Shown piece by piece: positions 47,201-54,326 of a stretch of 64,000 bases of DNA. This DNA comes from Archegozetes longisetosus (Eukaryota > Arthropoda > Arachnida > Sarcoptiformes > Trhypochthoniidae), in contig JAEMBT020000009.1 in assembly GCA_018873245.2 (NCBI GenBank), positions 12,435,112 to 12,499,111 on the forward strand, read 5' to 3'. The position numbers were made by a program, and so were the translations under genes. Positions within the stretch are counted from its first letter, which is position 1. The number at the start of each line of letters is the position of its first letter. The notes under the pieces were generated by a model. It had not been told where the DNA came from. It was given only the letters and a program-made list of their open reading frames with translations, and did not search any database.

Positions 47201-49331
47201 ATATTAGTAGACATACAGACAAGCAGACACATAAATATAGGTGACTATCTTTAAGTTGAGTAAAAAGAGAAGATTTAAATTTAAATTATTGATTTTTCAG
47301 TATAATGTTTCATAAGGTATCTGAATTTAACAGAATATCTTTTTGTGCAACAAGTTATTAGCATAAGAACCACGTTAGAAGAAATTTGATTCATAAGCGC
47401 TTCGAGTATAATATAATCTTCAGATCATTACATATGAAAAATAATTGAATTTTTGGCTAAAAATTAGTAGTCGAGTAAGGTAGGGCATTTAGGGGGTATT
47501 CGTCTATATCATTAACGCATTACATGACTCCCCCAAAAGCTCCACACACTAAAAACACTACGTAAATGCGACTAATGGCTAATAACCATTATAGCTGTGA
47601 TATATAATCGAAAATTTTCTGTTTATTAAGCCTTTTTTAAAGGATTGGTAACTGACTCATCAAAATATATATATAAAGTTAATGTAAATATTCGCTTATG
47701 TAATGAAGATAAGTATTATGAATGAATAAAATGAGATAAACCTAAATTAAACCTAAATATTTGAAGTAGTTTTGAAGTTGAGAACTAATTGTCATTGCGC
47801 TATAAATCGTACTATTATTGAACTGAGCTTTAATTATCTATAATATTGAAATTTGAATGGAAAGAAATAATCTGACAGACAATATATCATAATATTATCT
47901 CTATAAAAGTAGAAAATTATCATAGTTTCCACCAAAACTAAGCTAAGCTAAGCTGAGCAAACCTAACCTAACCTAAGCAATTACTCGAGGAAATAAGAAG
48001 ACATAGCCATCAGTGTTGGGCAGGAAATAAAAGCAGCACAATTTAGAGACTAGAATCGACATAGAAATCATCTATTGAGCATAGTAGCGGAGTTAGTCAT
48101 TTCCAGTGGGGGCTCACACGCCATAATCACTTTGATTGATTATATACTTTTCCGATTAAAATCAACTGTGTAAGTTTCAAACTTCAATTATAATCTACTT
48201 TTATTTTGTTTTGTAGCAGTTTTACAACAAATTTAGAATATTTTTAATTCGAACATACAGTCGCCTCTCATTATGATGAATAGCTTAGTGCACTAGAAGC
48301 ATGTTAATTATAACAGAGCTCATTATACCAGATATAGTATACACAGTCTACGAGCCAAATAATTTTTCAAGAGTGTTGGCTATAGCTCATAGCTGACTAT
48401 ATCGGACTTGACTACAGAAAGAGAATCAACTATATAAAAATTTATAATCTAGCACTCGAAAGAGAGGTGACTATGCACACTGGATCCCAACAGGCTAGAG
48501 CACTTGACATCTATTGTAGTTTCATTGAAGGGTGCGTCAACATTATTACAACATAACAATTGGTAGACTGAATAAGAAAGCATATTATTCAGTGTTATTA
48601 TTATTGCTAGGGGTGATACTGTAGTAATAGAAGAGTATATTTTGCTATGACTAGTTATATGTACTGACAATACTACGTTATATATATCATAGGTACTGAC
48701 AATACTACATTGTATATATCATAGGTACTGACAGTACTAAGTTGTGTACATCCATACGTATTCGCAATTCTACGTTGTGTATATCATACGTACTGATAAT
48801 ACCATGCTGTGCATATCTTACGTACTTACAGCACTGTATTGTATATTATCATACGTATAAGTTCTAACTTCTATTATTATTGTTATATCTACAAATCTAA
48901 AAGAAGCGTCACTAATGCAACTCTAATCTAATCTAATTTATATTATATCAAAATATAAATAGTAGCTATAACTGAACTATCTCTATATTATCATTAAGAT
49001 TTATCGTTCCTTTACTATCATATATTTCTCAATCATTTCTTTATCATTAACTGTCTATTAGTATATATACAAACAAGCTAACTACCTAGATTGATCTGAC
49101 CTAGAGTGTCTAGCTAACACCACACGAATGCACAGTTTGAACACATCCTGTACCTTTAAATTGCAATTAGTAGTTAAGATAATAGTTAAGATAGAAATCT
49201 AGCATTACCTGAGCAGATGGTAATGGTGAAGGTAGCGGTGAAGGTGGCGGCACAAGAGGAAAGCCAAAAAGTTGGCCCAAGGCGGCAGATGTGACAGCGT
49301 TTTGTCGGTCGATTAAAAGACGAGGAAACAT
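10590..49331 (-). CDS. Rbfox1: RBFOX-family RNA-binding splicing regulator, complete CDS in 11 exons
   Basis: RBFOX proteins bind (U)GCAUG in pre-mRNA and switch exon inclusion, mostly in neurons and muscle, in the nucleus. Eleven exons join with consistent phases: 49331-49209, 18078-17713, 16863-16681, 16397-16344, 16270-16178, 15076-15013, 13544-13436, 12844-12781, 10923-10820, 10763-10700, 10634-10590. They total 1269 nt, or 422 residues. The single RRM is at about residues 203-275. It starts [20 protein letters not shown], has RNP2 LHVSNI and RNP1 (K)GFGFVTF, and is almost identical to the family consensus, including the base-binding Phe residues. The N-terminus is Gln/Ser-rich. The C-terminus is Ala/Tyr-rich and ends [11 protein letters not shown], the family hallmark. 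Exons 2-11 are secure; exon 1 is inferred across a 31-kb intron. The symbol follows the Drosophila name. Confidence 0.9.
10700..10763 (-). CDS. Rbfox1: Rbfox exon: [11 protein letters not shown] segment
   Basis: After TTCAG the frame completes Gly and reads [20 protein letters not shown] and G. The donor is GGG|GTAATA at 10699, phase 0. If this last intron is retained, reading continues VITRN and stops at 10682, giving an alternative end. Confidence 0.92.
10820..10923 (-). CDS. Rbfox1: Rbfox exon: Ala/Tyr-rich C-terminal region
   Basis: The frame reads [20 protein letters not shown] and ends [10 protein letters not shown]. It is Ala-rich and locally GC-rich from GCC/GCG codons, unlike the surrounding DNA. 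The acceptor is ATAAAG at 10924 and the donor GCGGG|GTACGT at 10819, phase 2. Confidence 0.93.
10924..12780 (-). other. Rbfox intron with a large family C element
   Basis: A 1.86-kb intron between the exons at 12781 and 10923. It has no coding signal. Its middle is taken up by the TA-flanked inverted-repeat element at 11760-12384. Confidence 0.8.
11760..12384. mobile_element. MITE family C, long copy (about 625 bp)
   Basis: The left end TACAGTAAATCTTCGATATAG and the right end, complement of CTATATCGAGATATTACTGTA, are about 27-bp inverted repeats with TA at each border. The inside has no transposase ORF. It is the longest copy of this family in the window and may be a deleted relative of a pogo/Tc1-type transposon. 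Confidence 0.65.
12781..12844 (-). CDS. Rbfox1: Rbfox exon: [10 protein letters not shown] segment
   Basis: The frame reads (V)[20 protein letters not shown] and P, the counterpart of vertebrate VVYQDGFYG. The acceptor is TATTAG at 12845 and the donor CCT|GTAAGT at 12780, phase 0. Confidence 0.93.
12845..13435 (-). other. Rbfox intron with GGAATA-type tandem repeat
   Basis: It contains CCATAGAAATA / CCATAGGAATA repeats at about 13240-13385, which create the Tyr/Gly-rich shadow ORFs on the minus strand, and ATTCA-type repeats at 13030-13110. Two GCATG motifs (minus strand) lie at 12919-12923 and 12973-12977, 75 and 129 nt upstream of the next exon. Confidence 0.75.
13436..13544 (-). CDS. Rbfox1: Rbfox exon: RGA...RGR basic region
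   Basis: The frame reads (A)[20 protein letters not shown] and then [11 protein letters not shown] plus GT of the next codon. It matches the LRGA...RGR region of the family. The acceptor is taken as GACATAG at 13547-13545; a CAG three bases downstream is an alternative. The donor is CATGT|GTAAGT at 13435. At 109 nt the exon is not a multiple of 3, so skipping shifts the frame. GCATG motifs lie inside and just upstream. Confidence 0.9.
13602..13607 (-). promoter_or_regulatory. TGCATG RBFOX-binding motif upstream of Rbfox exon
   Basis: Plus-strand CATGCA reads TGCATG in the pre-mRNA, 57 nt upstream of the exon 13436-13544. A second GCATG is at 13558-13562, 13 nt before that exon, and a third at 13437-13441 inside its last six bases. 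In known RBFOX regulation, sites upstream of an exon favour skipping. Binding here is inference. Confidence 0.5.
13870..14015. repeat. 14-bp tandem repeat (CGTATAGTTACTAC)
   Basis: About ten copies of (C)GTATAGTTACTAC with TTTCG, CCATA and TATCG variants, inside an Rbfox intron. Confidence 0.88.
14685..14815. repeat. AACAGTATCTAAnAGTAtCG tandem repeat
   Basis: Diverged short units (GTATCTAAAG, TACCGAACA) alternate about ten times. Confidence 0.75.
15013..15076 (-). CDS. Rbfox1: Rbfox exon after the RRM (VNNATAR)
   Basis: After AATAG the frame reads [20 protein letters not shown] and N. VNNATAR is an almost invariant RBFOX block right after the RRM. The donor is AATG|GTATGT at 15012, phase 1. 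Confidence 0.95.
15077..16177 (-). other. Rbfox intron, no further feature
   Basis: A 1.1-kb intron between the RRM exon 16178-16270 and VNNATAR exon 15013-15076. I see only AT-rich sequence with a duplicated TATTAATCAAACTTTTCAAT (15388-15430). Confidence 0.7.
16178..16270 (-). CDS. Rbfox1: Rbfox 93-nt RRM exon (RNP1)
   Basis: Thirty-one codons begin [20 protein letters not shown] and end VVEGRKIE. They hold RNP1 and the last part of the RRM. The acceptor is ATATAG at 16271 and the donor GAG|GTGATA at 16177, phase 0. The exon size and borders equal those of the vertebrate exon whose skipping makes an RRM-defective isoform. Confidence 0.97.
16344..16397 (-). CDS. Rbfox1: Rbfox 54-nt RRM exon
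   Basis: Eighteen codons read [18 protein letters not shown], almost the same as vertebrate [18 protein letters not shown]. The acceptor is CTAACAG ending at 16398 and the donor AAG|GTTAAT at 16343, phase 0. Vertebrate RBFOX genes also have a 54-nt exon here. Confidence 0.97.
16441..16665. mobile_element. MITE family A-like fragment in Rbfox intron
   Basis: GATAGCAACCAGAAGTGATGG at the left and TTGCTATCACAAATAACAA at the right match the inner parts of the family A terminal repeats. CATAGCAACTCTC is repeated four times near the right end (16584-16630). The element sits in intron 16398-16680, right beside the exon starting at 16681. Confidence 0.5.
16681..16863 (-). CDS. Rbfox1: Rbfox exon: linker and RRM start (RNP2)
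   Basis: After GACAG the 61 codons run [20 protein letters not shown] to [20 protein letters not shown] and FG. They contain RNP2 (LHVSNI) and the FRFRD loop that contacts the GCAUG hexamer in known RBFOX structures. The donor is GGG|GTCAGT at 16680, phase 0. Confidence 0.97.
16864..17712 (-). other. Rbfox intron
   Basis: An 849-nt intron. It contains a purine GGGGGATAT repeat (16988-17033) and a stretch CTATAACGGGGTTTCACTATAAC (17369-17392) resembling family C. No coding signal. Confidence 0.7.
17713..18078 (-). CDS. Rbfox1: Rbfox exon: Gln/Ser-rich N-terminal region
   Basis: The acceptor CTTCTCTATTCTCTAG ends at 18079, followed by 122 codons in phase 0. It starts [20 protein letters not shown], is rich in Gln, Ser and His, and ends NGVEQQT at donor ACG|GTATCT. 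This low-complexity type of region precedes the RRM in RBFOX proteins. The plus-strand ORF covering the same bases (17736-18089) is a shadow. Confidence 0.85.
18110..18225. repeat. AAAGTTTTATA tandem repeat
   Basis: About ten units of AGTTTTATAA / AGTTATATAA lie just upstream (minus strand) of the Rbfox exon 17713-18078, within its intron. There is no coding signal. Confidence 0.85.
20310..20395. repeat. (CCTAA)n telomere-like tract
   Basis: CCTAACCTAA units with CTTAA and CTGA variants. The orientation is opposite to the tracts at 21105 and 40870. Confidence 0.75.
20994..21100. mobile_element. MITE family A fragment
   Basis: AAACTTAATAATCCACGATGGCAACTAGAAG matches the family A terminus. 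The other end is not identifiable. Confidence 0.45.
21102..21183. repeat. (TTAGG)n telomere-like tract
   Basis: TTAGATTAGGTTAGG units, about fourteen pentamers, some mutated to TTAGA or TTGGG. Confidence 0.8.
23340..23475. repeat. ACTCAAACnTTTGGAAnTT repeat
   Basis: Several diverged 20-bp units (ATTACTCAAACGTTTGGAAC) inside the giant intron. Confidence 0.6.
23640..23762. repeat. CTTTAGTTCAATT tandem repeat
   Basis: About ten 13-bp units of the form TTTAGTTCAATTC. Confidence 0.8.
25228..25385. repeat. 32-bp tandem repeat (GAATTCTATAACTTAGAATATAGAAT...)
   Basis: About five units of GAATTCTATAAnTTAGAATATA with GAAT links. Each unit holds the palindrome GAATTC and a near-palindromic TTCTATAA/TTAGAA. 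Confidence 0.8.
26188..26252. repeat. (TTAGG)n-like tract
   Basis: GGTTAGGTTAAGTTAGG followed by degraded TTAGA units. Confidence 0.7.
26842..27030. mobile_element. MITE family A, degraded copy
   Basis: AACTTAATAATTCCTTATAG, GTTGCTATGTCAACCTCTCT and GATTTGCT in the same order as in 7374-7581, followed by AATATTCTATAAATTTGTTAA. The right terminal repeat is unclear. Confidence 0.5.
27475..27550. repeat. 9-bp tandem repeat (CTTTGACCT)
   Basis: Eight units. The Val-Lys-Glu repeat ORF on the minus strand (27374-27565) is a product of this repeat and not a gene. Confidence 0.9.
28930..29070. repeat. 35-bp tandem repeat (ATGAACGAAAACAATTATAA...)
   Basis: Units of about 35 bp ending AAGATTTACCGAAAA start near 28946, 28981 and 29016 and become diverged on the left. 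Confidence 0.8.
29914..30005. repeat. (GA)n microsatellite, about 46 units
   Basis: An uninterrupted GA run of about 92 bp in the giant intron, expected to be highly length-variable. Its purity suggests it is young. Confidence 0.97.
30215..30268. repeat. (CCTAA)-like tract with TTAAACTAA links
   Basis: AACCTAGCTTAAACTAACCTAACTTAAACTAACC: 14-15-bp units containing CCTAA. Confidence 0.65.
30725..30830. repeat. 12-bp tandem repeat (AATAACCAGCAG)
   Basis: About eight units. Because 12 is a multiple of 3, a minus-strand ORF (30674-30916) passes through reading (AGYSVGYS)n. No family is recognised, and I treat it as a repeat. Confidence 0.8.
31836..32001. mobile_element. MITE family C copy with internal 17-bp expansion
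   Basis: The left end TACAGTAATACTTGGATATAATGAA pairs loosely with the complement of TTCACTATACCGATGTATGACTGCA. Between them TTCACTATAACGGGAG repeats about six times. Confidence 0.6.
34616..34666. repeat. (TTAGG)n-like tract
   Basis: TTAGGTTAGGTTAGGTTAGC followed by CAAGTCAGGT units. Confidence 0.75.
34990..35167. mobile_element. MITE family B copy, TA-flanked
   Basis: Left TACAGTCGCCTCTCGTTATGA, right ATAGAGAGAATCGATTGTA (an imperfect inverted repeat), with TA at both ends. The inside reads ATAACGAGAGTTCACTATATC and is shared with 48256-48432 and 50133-50341. The CAGT termini are of pogo/Tc1 type. No coding capacity. Confidence 0.7.
35930..35998. repeat. Two 33-bp repeats with ACCACTAGTGGT palindrome
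   Basis: CCACCAGTGGTCTACGAAATGCAG and, 33 bp on, CCACTAGTGGTCTACGAAATGCAG. Each unit begins with a near- or perfectly palindromic ACCAC(C/T)AGTGGT. The small plus ORF at 35868-36077 crosses it by chance. Confidence 0.8.
36437..36469. repeat. (GA)n microsatellite
   Basis: A run of about sixteen GA units; it produces Arg-Glu and Leu-Ser shadow ORFs. Confidence 0.9.
36993..37222. mobile_element. MITE family A copy, TA-flanked
   Basis: Left TACAGTTGAAAACTTAATAA then TCCTCGATGGCAACAAG, right ATCCATCAACGATTACTAAG then TTTTGAAGTGTA. The inside matches the copy at 7374-7581 (GGCTGTTGCT, TTGAATATTCTA, AACACATCACTTCTGG). Confidence 0.75.
37660..37805. repeat. ACAGAATATTCAATATT repeat
   Basis: Diverged 17-18-bp units, about eight copies. 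AGAATATTCT-like palindromes recur and resemble heat-shock elements only by chance composition. Confidence 0.7.
38261..38293. repeat. (GT)n microsatellite
   Basis: An uninterrupted GT run of about sixteen units. Confidence 0.95.
39273..39331. repeat. (AAAAGC)n hexanucleotide repeat
   Basis: About ten perfect units. Confidence 0.95.
39981..40183. repeat. (AT)n block and two hairpins
   Basis: An AT run (39981-40030) is followed by a hairpin with about 20-bp arms (AGTAAAAACTGTTCAACTGC / GCAGTTAAACGGTTTTTACT, 40049-40098). A second, shorter inverted pair follows (ACTAAATAAG / CTTATTTAGT, 40127-40177). Confidence 0.7.
40872..40949. repeat. TTAGG tract with GGGTA core
   Basis: TTAGG units flank nine GGGTA units, so a one-base variant of the telomere-like pentamer has been amplified inside the tract. 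Confidence 0.85.
41590..41712. repeat. 38-bp tandem repeat
   Basis: Units GTGAACTTTTAGTGCTGAAT then ATTTCTAAAATTTCTGAA begin at about 41629 and 41667, with diverged copies on either side. Confidence 0.82.
42790..42979. mobile_element. TA-flanked inverted-repeat element (family E)
   Basis: Left TACAGTATACTCCCGATTTTGG, right CCAAAATTGGGAGCATACTGTG. Inside, TTGCCAAAATCGAAAATTGCC mirrors the left part. About 190 bp, no transposase. The CAGT ends suggest a pogo/Tc1-type non-autonomous element. The ORF at 42808-42996 lies inside it and is not a gene. Confidence 0.7.
45598..45832. mobile_element. MITE family A copy
   Basis: Left TACACTGAGAAACTTAATAA then TGCTTGATGGCAACCAGAAG, right GGTTGCTATTACGGATAATT then AAGTTATGAGTAGTA. 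Ends are approximate. Confidence 0.6.
46138..46175. repeat. (CCTAA)n / CCTGAGCTAA tract
   Basis: ACCTGAGCTAACCTAACCTG repeated, a CCTAA-derived ten-base unit. Confidence 0.7.
47008..47105. repeat. 15-bp tandem repeat (GTGCCTAGTGGTCA)
   Basis: About six units of CCTAGTGGTCAGTG, diverging on the right into CCCGGTGGACAGTG. Confidence 0.85.
48256..48432. mobile_element. MITE family B copy, TA-flanked
   Basis: Left TACAGTCGCCTCTCATTATG, right AGAGAATCAACTATA. The inside GCACTAGAAGCATGTTAATT and AATAATTTTTCAAGAGTGTT matches the copies at 34990 and 50133. Confidence 0.68.
48660..48855. repeat. Degenerate 40-bp tandem repeat
   Basis: Units built on ATATCATAnGTACTGACAAT then ACTACgTTGTgT repeat about five times, close to the start of the Rbfox first exon. 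Confidence 0.7.
49209..49331 (-). CDS. Rbfox1: Putative Rbfox first coding exon
   Basis: On the minus strand ATG at 49331-49329 opens 41 codons reading [20 protein letters not shown] and then a Pro/Leu/Ser repeat ([14 protein letters not shown]). They end at a good donor, CAG|GTAATG (GT at 49208-49207), phase 0. An in-frame TAA lies nine codons upstream with no Met between, which fits a start codon. The phase matches the exon at 18078-17713. The block is clearly more GC-rich than its surroundings. No family match is remembered for this N-terminus, and it could instead belong to another transcript. Confidence 0.55.
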
Positions 49332-49819
49332 TACAATTAAATATATATACTTGAGTTACTCTGGCAGTACTTCTGTTCATATAATTATATCACTTTCACC
49401 AACAATACAAACAATAAATTAGAAAAACTAAATCTCAAACTTGAAAAACGTCTAGCGTTTGCACTTTTCACTCCACGTATGACATATGGGCTGCTTTTAG
49501 AAAGTTTGCCAGCAGTTTAATACGGCTTGTCTGCTTTCACATTCGCTTAATATCCTTTTGTTTTATTCGAGCAAATCTATGAAGAGTGAGACAGAAAACA
49601 CTATTTATAGAGCACACAAACAGCAACTCAAGGAAATAATAATATGAAAGAGAGTGAAACAGAGTCTTCAACACTGAATTAGAGTAATTGCACGAATAGG
49701 AGAGAAAGAGTCAGTGATGGGATTCACGCTTAGAACATCTAATAAAGCCTTGGCATCAACTTCGACATGCATTTTAACATATGCGACAAGCTCACTATCA
49801 TAAAACTTAGTCTTCACTA

Positions 49820-49960
49820 AAGTCAAGCCAACTTATATTGCAGTCGAGCCAACCTCTCCTATTCGAGTGCAAAGTATAACCATTGCAGTGAAGCCAACTT
49901 ATATTACAGTGAAGCCAACTTGATATTACAGTGAAGCCAACCTCTCCTATTGGAGTCCAA
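49820..49960. repeat. GTGAAGCCAACtTATATTaCA repeat
   Basis: GAAGCCAACTTATATTACAGT and GCCAACCTCTCCTATTnGAG units are repeated about four times. Confidence 0.75.
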
Positions 49961-50132
49961 ACTATAACTATTGCAGGAACACATTGATGCAGATGTGAAA
50001 TGTGAGCGCAACCAAACACAAATGTGGGTCGAATCGTACTAAAGGTTGTCACGAGCAACAGGTATATAACTCTACTTATGCATTATGTAAAACTCTATAT
50101 TCTATCTTGAAGAGCTCTTGTTTTTCCCAATA

Positions 50133-50341
50133 TAGCCGCCTCTCGTTATAAGGAACAGTCTAACGCACAAGAAATTTGTTGATTATAACGGGGGTTCACT
50201 ATATAATGGGAGTTCACTATATCAAATATATAGTGTGCATATTCCTAATCCAACCTAACCTAACCAAATAATTTTTCAAAAGTGTTGATTAAAGCTCTAT
50301 GTTCATTGATTCCGGCTTGATTATAGAGGGAACCGACTGTA
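50133..50341. mobile_element. MITE family B copy
   Basis: Left TATAGCCGCCTCTCGTTATAA, right ATTATAGAGGGAACCGACTGTA. The inside GATTATAACGGGGGTTCACT and AATAATTTTTCAAAAGTGTTG is shared with the other family B copies. A short CCTAACCTAACC insert lies inside at about 50250. Confidence 0.7.
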
Positions 50342-50734
50342 ATATGATTGAGTTGACGAGTTCTTGTTTGAATTTAATCACCAAAATCAAGAAATTGAAG
50401 AATCTCTAGCATTTATACCTCTCCAAAAATTACTTATCATGTTAAAAGCCTAAAACTTGAACAGTCATTAGCTTACATTAATTGCTAACTTATTTATAGG
50501 ACTGATGAAAAATGATCTCAAATTCTAGTAGAAGTAGAGAAGTAGAGGAGTAGAGAACTTGGAATAGCTCTATATTTGAACGTGTTGTAAACGGTTTGTA
50601 TGAACAATTTGTGTTAGAGACATTTAGTAAATTAGTTATTCTACTAGAACTATTACTATTTAGCCAATTCTCTAGCTAAATGTAAGTATGGTTTGCTTCT
50701 AACAGATAAATGCTTTTGTCTTAAGGTACACTTT

Positions 50735-50840
50735 AGATGGTGTCTAAGGCGTATTTTAGATGGTGTCTTAAGACATGTTTTAGGTGGTGTTTAATACGCG
50801 TTTTAGATAGTGTCTAAATACACGCTCTAAATGGTGTCTT
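50735..50840. repeat. TTTTAGATGGTGTCTAA repeat
   Basis: Five diverged units of about 25-30 bp (TTTTAGATGGTGTCTTAAGAC). Confidence 0.75.
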
Positions 50841-52137
50841 AATTTTGTATATATTAAAAGAAATATTTATCAAAAATTTATAGCATCAAAAATATTCGTC
50901 ATAAATATTAGAGCAAAACACCTCTAACTTTCATATGTACTTAAGTAGTTTTCAAAAATGAATATAAAGATACCATAGAACAAACATAGCTTAATTATTG
51001 TTGATTTTTAAAAGCACCTAACTCCATGTTAAAGTTAGATAGCTTTGAGAGTATTCTCAATTTATATTATTCATTAATTCATGCAAATTATTCTCTACCA
51101 TAATTCTATATTTATTCCTCAATTATACATCTATCGAATAGTTCTTCAACAAGTTTAGTGATTCTAAAATTTCAATTTTTTAATAAAAAAATCAATAATC
51201 TCTCATCTCTAGCAATCATTTTAAATATTCCTTAGAAGAAAACTTTAATACATATGAGGGACAATTGACGATTATATAATGAATATAAAAAATGTATGAA
51301 TACAAAAAGAGTATATATAAATTTGATGGCATACTATGTTAGAATTGTTGAGTGAGTCAATGTGTGCACTATGTTTACCTAATGTTTACTGACTTGTAAG
51401 AGAGTATTAAGTTATTTCACCAGTGTCAACGTCACTCAAAACTTTCTGTTAACTTAGCCAAACCCTGACACTCACATCCATTATATTAGTTATGTCTTAC
51501 TCTTTATTTTTGTTAGAGTCACTATTTTTTGGGATCATTCGTTCCTCCGCTTGTGTTTATAAATATATCTAAAAGTATACCCGAAAGTATACCCGAAAAT
51601 ATATCCAAATCTCAGGATAATGAGCATAACTACGTGGTCCTATCTAACCGACTTAACCAAATTTGTCGATTAAACACTGATAGAGATTTTGAATTAACTC
51701 TATGCTTAAGCATATGAAAATAATGATCTAATCAAAACTCGAAGAATATGACAATTTTTATTAACAAAAGTTTTACTCCAAATCAATAATTCTGTGAAAA
51801 TATTTCCTCATAAATCGAAGAATAAGCATTGCAAGAAATTGTCCGACTTTTACATAATTTTGGTTTATTTCCGAATTCCGGTTAGGACCAAAAATTTTCG
51901 TCTCTATATACATGTCTGCCTCTCGTCAGTCAAATGTAAATTTAGAGCTTAATAGTCATTACTTTTGACAAAATCATTATAACTGAGAGAAATAGAAGTT
52001 TGCGAGGATGTCAAAATAGTTCAAAATAATAAATATGTGAAAAGATTTGCGACTGAATCAACTTGAAAACTTCTATAAGACTTTAAGAGCAATTTGAATT
52101 TTATGCGTAAATTCAGGTTAGACAGGATTGAGTAAGA

Positions 52138-52203
52138 TTAGGGTAGGTTAGGTTAGGTTAGGTTAGGTTAGGTAGGTTAGGTTAGGTTAGGTTAGGTTAG
52201 ATT
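52138..52203. repeat. (TTAGG)n telomere-like tract
   Basis: About thirteen pentamers of GGTTA, nearly perfect apart from one deletion (GGTAGG). This is the cleanest tract of the arthropod telomere unit in the window. Confidence 0.9.
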
Positions 52204-52699
52204 ATAACAATACAAACACAACTCACATTCACTTCTATCATAATTACTTATGGTTTAGAAATCTTCATAATGACTATGATTATAAGAAGTAATAATTTGG
52301 TTTTGTCAGATGACAGGCATGTGAATGACATTTGACATAAATAATTATATAAAAATCAAATAAATATATTGTTATGATTGAACTAAAGTTAGCACTAATT
52401 GATTTAGAAGTGAGTTGAGTATCTAAAAATAACTAGAATGGTAATACTAAACAAGAGCGGTATTTATTAAATCAAGTTATATTTACATTAAGTTATCATC
52501 TTCAAGTGTCGGCAATCACATCACTGCTCCCAACCATTTCTAAGTAGAGCATACGTTTTACATGAACTACTCTTCTGACACGTACTTAACTCGACGAGTT
52601 TTTGCCTAACTAATACAGTCTACTCTCTCTCTCTCTCTATTGATCTCTAACATTGCAAATGATGTACATTTGAAAGAAATTATTTGGTTGGAGGACTAC

Positions 52700-52784
52700 G
52701 CCATATTCGATGTAGTGAACTTTCGTTATATTCAACTTAGTTCTAGTTCATTAAGGTATTCATTATAATGAGAGACAATTGTAT
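52700..52784. mobile_element. MITE family B/C fragment
   Basis: ATTCATTATAATGAGAGACAATTGTA at the right end is the complement of a family B terminus. The left end (TTCGATGTAGTGAACTTTCG) looks like family C. Confidence 0.45.
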
Positions 52785-54180
52785 GAGCACTATTTAACAA
52801 AAGACTTTTTAATGCCAATTCCCATAATAATAAAATGTTGACAATAATGAAAATTTGAAAATAATTTTTAAAATCAAAAATGACGTTTTAATGAAAATAT
52901 AAACCTTGTTGAAAAGCAAGGATTTGACTAAATAAAAATAAAATATTAAGATTGATTTTATGCTATAATAAACACGAACTGGAGCTTAAGTTGAGCTCAA
53001 GATTAATCTGAAGCTCTGGGTTAGAATGTTCAGAAACCTCTAGGTTAGAATATTCAGAAACCTCTAGTGATATGTTTGAAACTCTGATCGATTAAATAAA
53101 AGCATAATTTGATAAAAATAAATCATTATTTGAGTGATTAGAAATTCAATTTCAAGTTCAATATTAGCTCAATATATAATTTGATGAAACTACAAATTAG
53201 AGTGACGTTAGTCTAAGGAATAAAATGTTTTTTCTAAACAGCTGTTGCAGCTCTACATCAGTTGTTGCAGCTCTACATCAGTTGTTAAATTCATAATTAA
53301 GGCTTAAGTCTACCAATTTTTAGCACTAAATAACTCACGAAATATGTTCAACAAATTGCAAAACTACATTTTAGAATATGCCAAATGTAGCAGAATTGTA
53401 GAATTGAATGCAATATGTAGCGGAATTGAGTGCTATATGTGGCAGAATTGAGTGCCATATGCAACACAATTGAGCGCCATATGTAATACCAATTGATTAA
53501 CTCGTTTGTATGCAAAGAACAGAATTTGATAAGACTGAGCCAGATTTTCAACCATTTTTGAGTTGAGTATAAACTACACTGCCATTAAAGTGATAGAGCA
53601 CTAAAATCTTTAAAGTTAGAATTTCTTAAGCCCCAAAAACCTTTTTATCGATTTCTAATCCCAAAGAAAATGTTTCAGAAATTTTATTGCGATAATTGAA
53701 TGAACGGTTGGTTTTACACAATATCGAATTGTTTGAATGGATAAGTTATAGAAATGGATCAATAGATCATTTGAACCTTTAGTCCTATCATCTGAACTGT
53801 AAAATTATTGGATCTCACAAAATAAGCTGACCTCCAAATCTTGACAACTTCACTAAACCTTCTGGCAAAGTGAGATATGTTTTACCGTTTCGACCGATTT
53901 CCAACCAGCTTTAAATTTGAATTATAGACTGTTTTCAAGCTAAGATTTGTCAAATTGATGGCGCAGACTTGGAAACTCTAAGTGATTTGTCTTATAAGGT
54001 ATTGTAAAATAATTGACTAGATCCTTTTAGATAATCTCATACGATATAGTAGATTGCAAGATTGCAAGACAGCGCAAGTTTCAACAATAAAGCACTCTTT
54101 TTGTATGTTGATCTTTTGTATAGAATATAATGGAAAATAAATAAATTGCAATTAAGTTGAGAATATGTCAAACCAGAGCG

Positions 54181-54326
54181 TTTAACAGTTTTGATTTTCA
54201 AACTGCACTACAGTTTCGAGCTGTAATACAGTGTTGAAGCCTTAATACAAGCCTTTAACAGTTTTGATTTTCAAACTGCACTACAGTTTCGAGCTGTAAT
54301 ACAGTGTTGAAGCCTTAATACAAGCC
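54181..54326. repeat. Perfect 73-bp duplication
   Basis: Two identical head-to-tail copies (54181-54253 and 54254-54326) beginning TTTAACAGTTTTGATTTTCA. No differences are seen, so the duplication looks recent, or could be an assembly artefact. Confidence 0.92.

Larger units (their letters stand above)
18079..49208 (-). other. Giant first Rbfox intron (about 31 kb)
   Basis: No gene or convincing exon is seen on either strand across 31 kb. ORFs here are 60-100 codons, low-complexity or repeat-derived. The region is filled with microsatellites, minisatellites, TTAGG-like tracts and inverted-repeat elements listed separately. Very long 5' introns are typical of RBFOX genes in other animals. Small alternative exons cannot be excluded. 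Confidence 0.65.
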
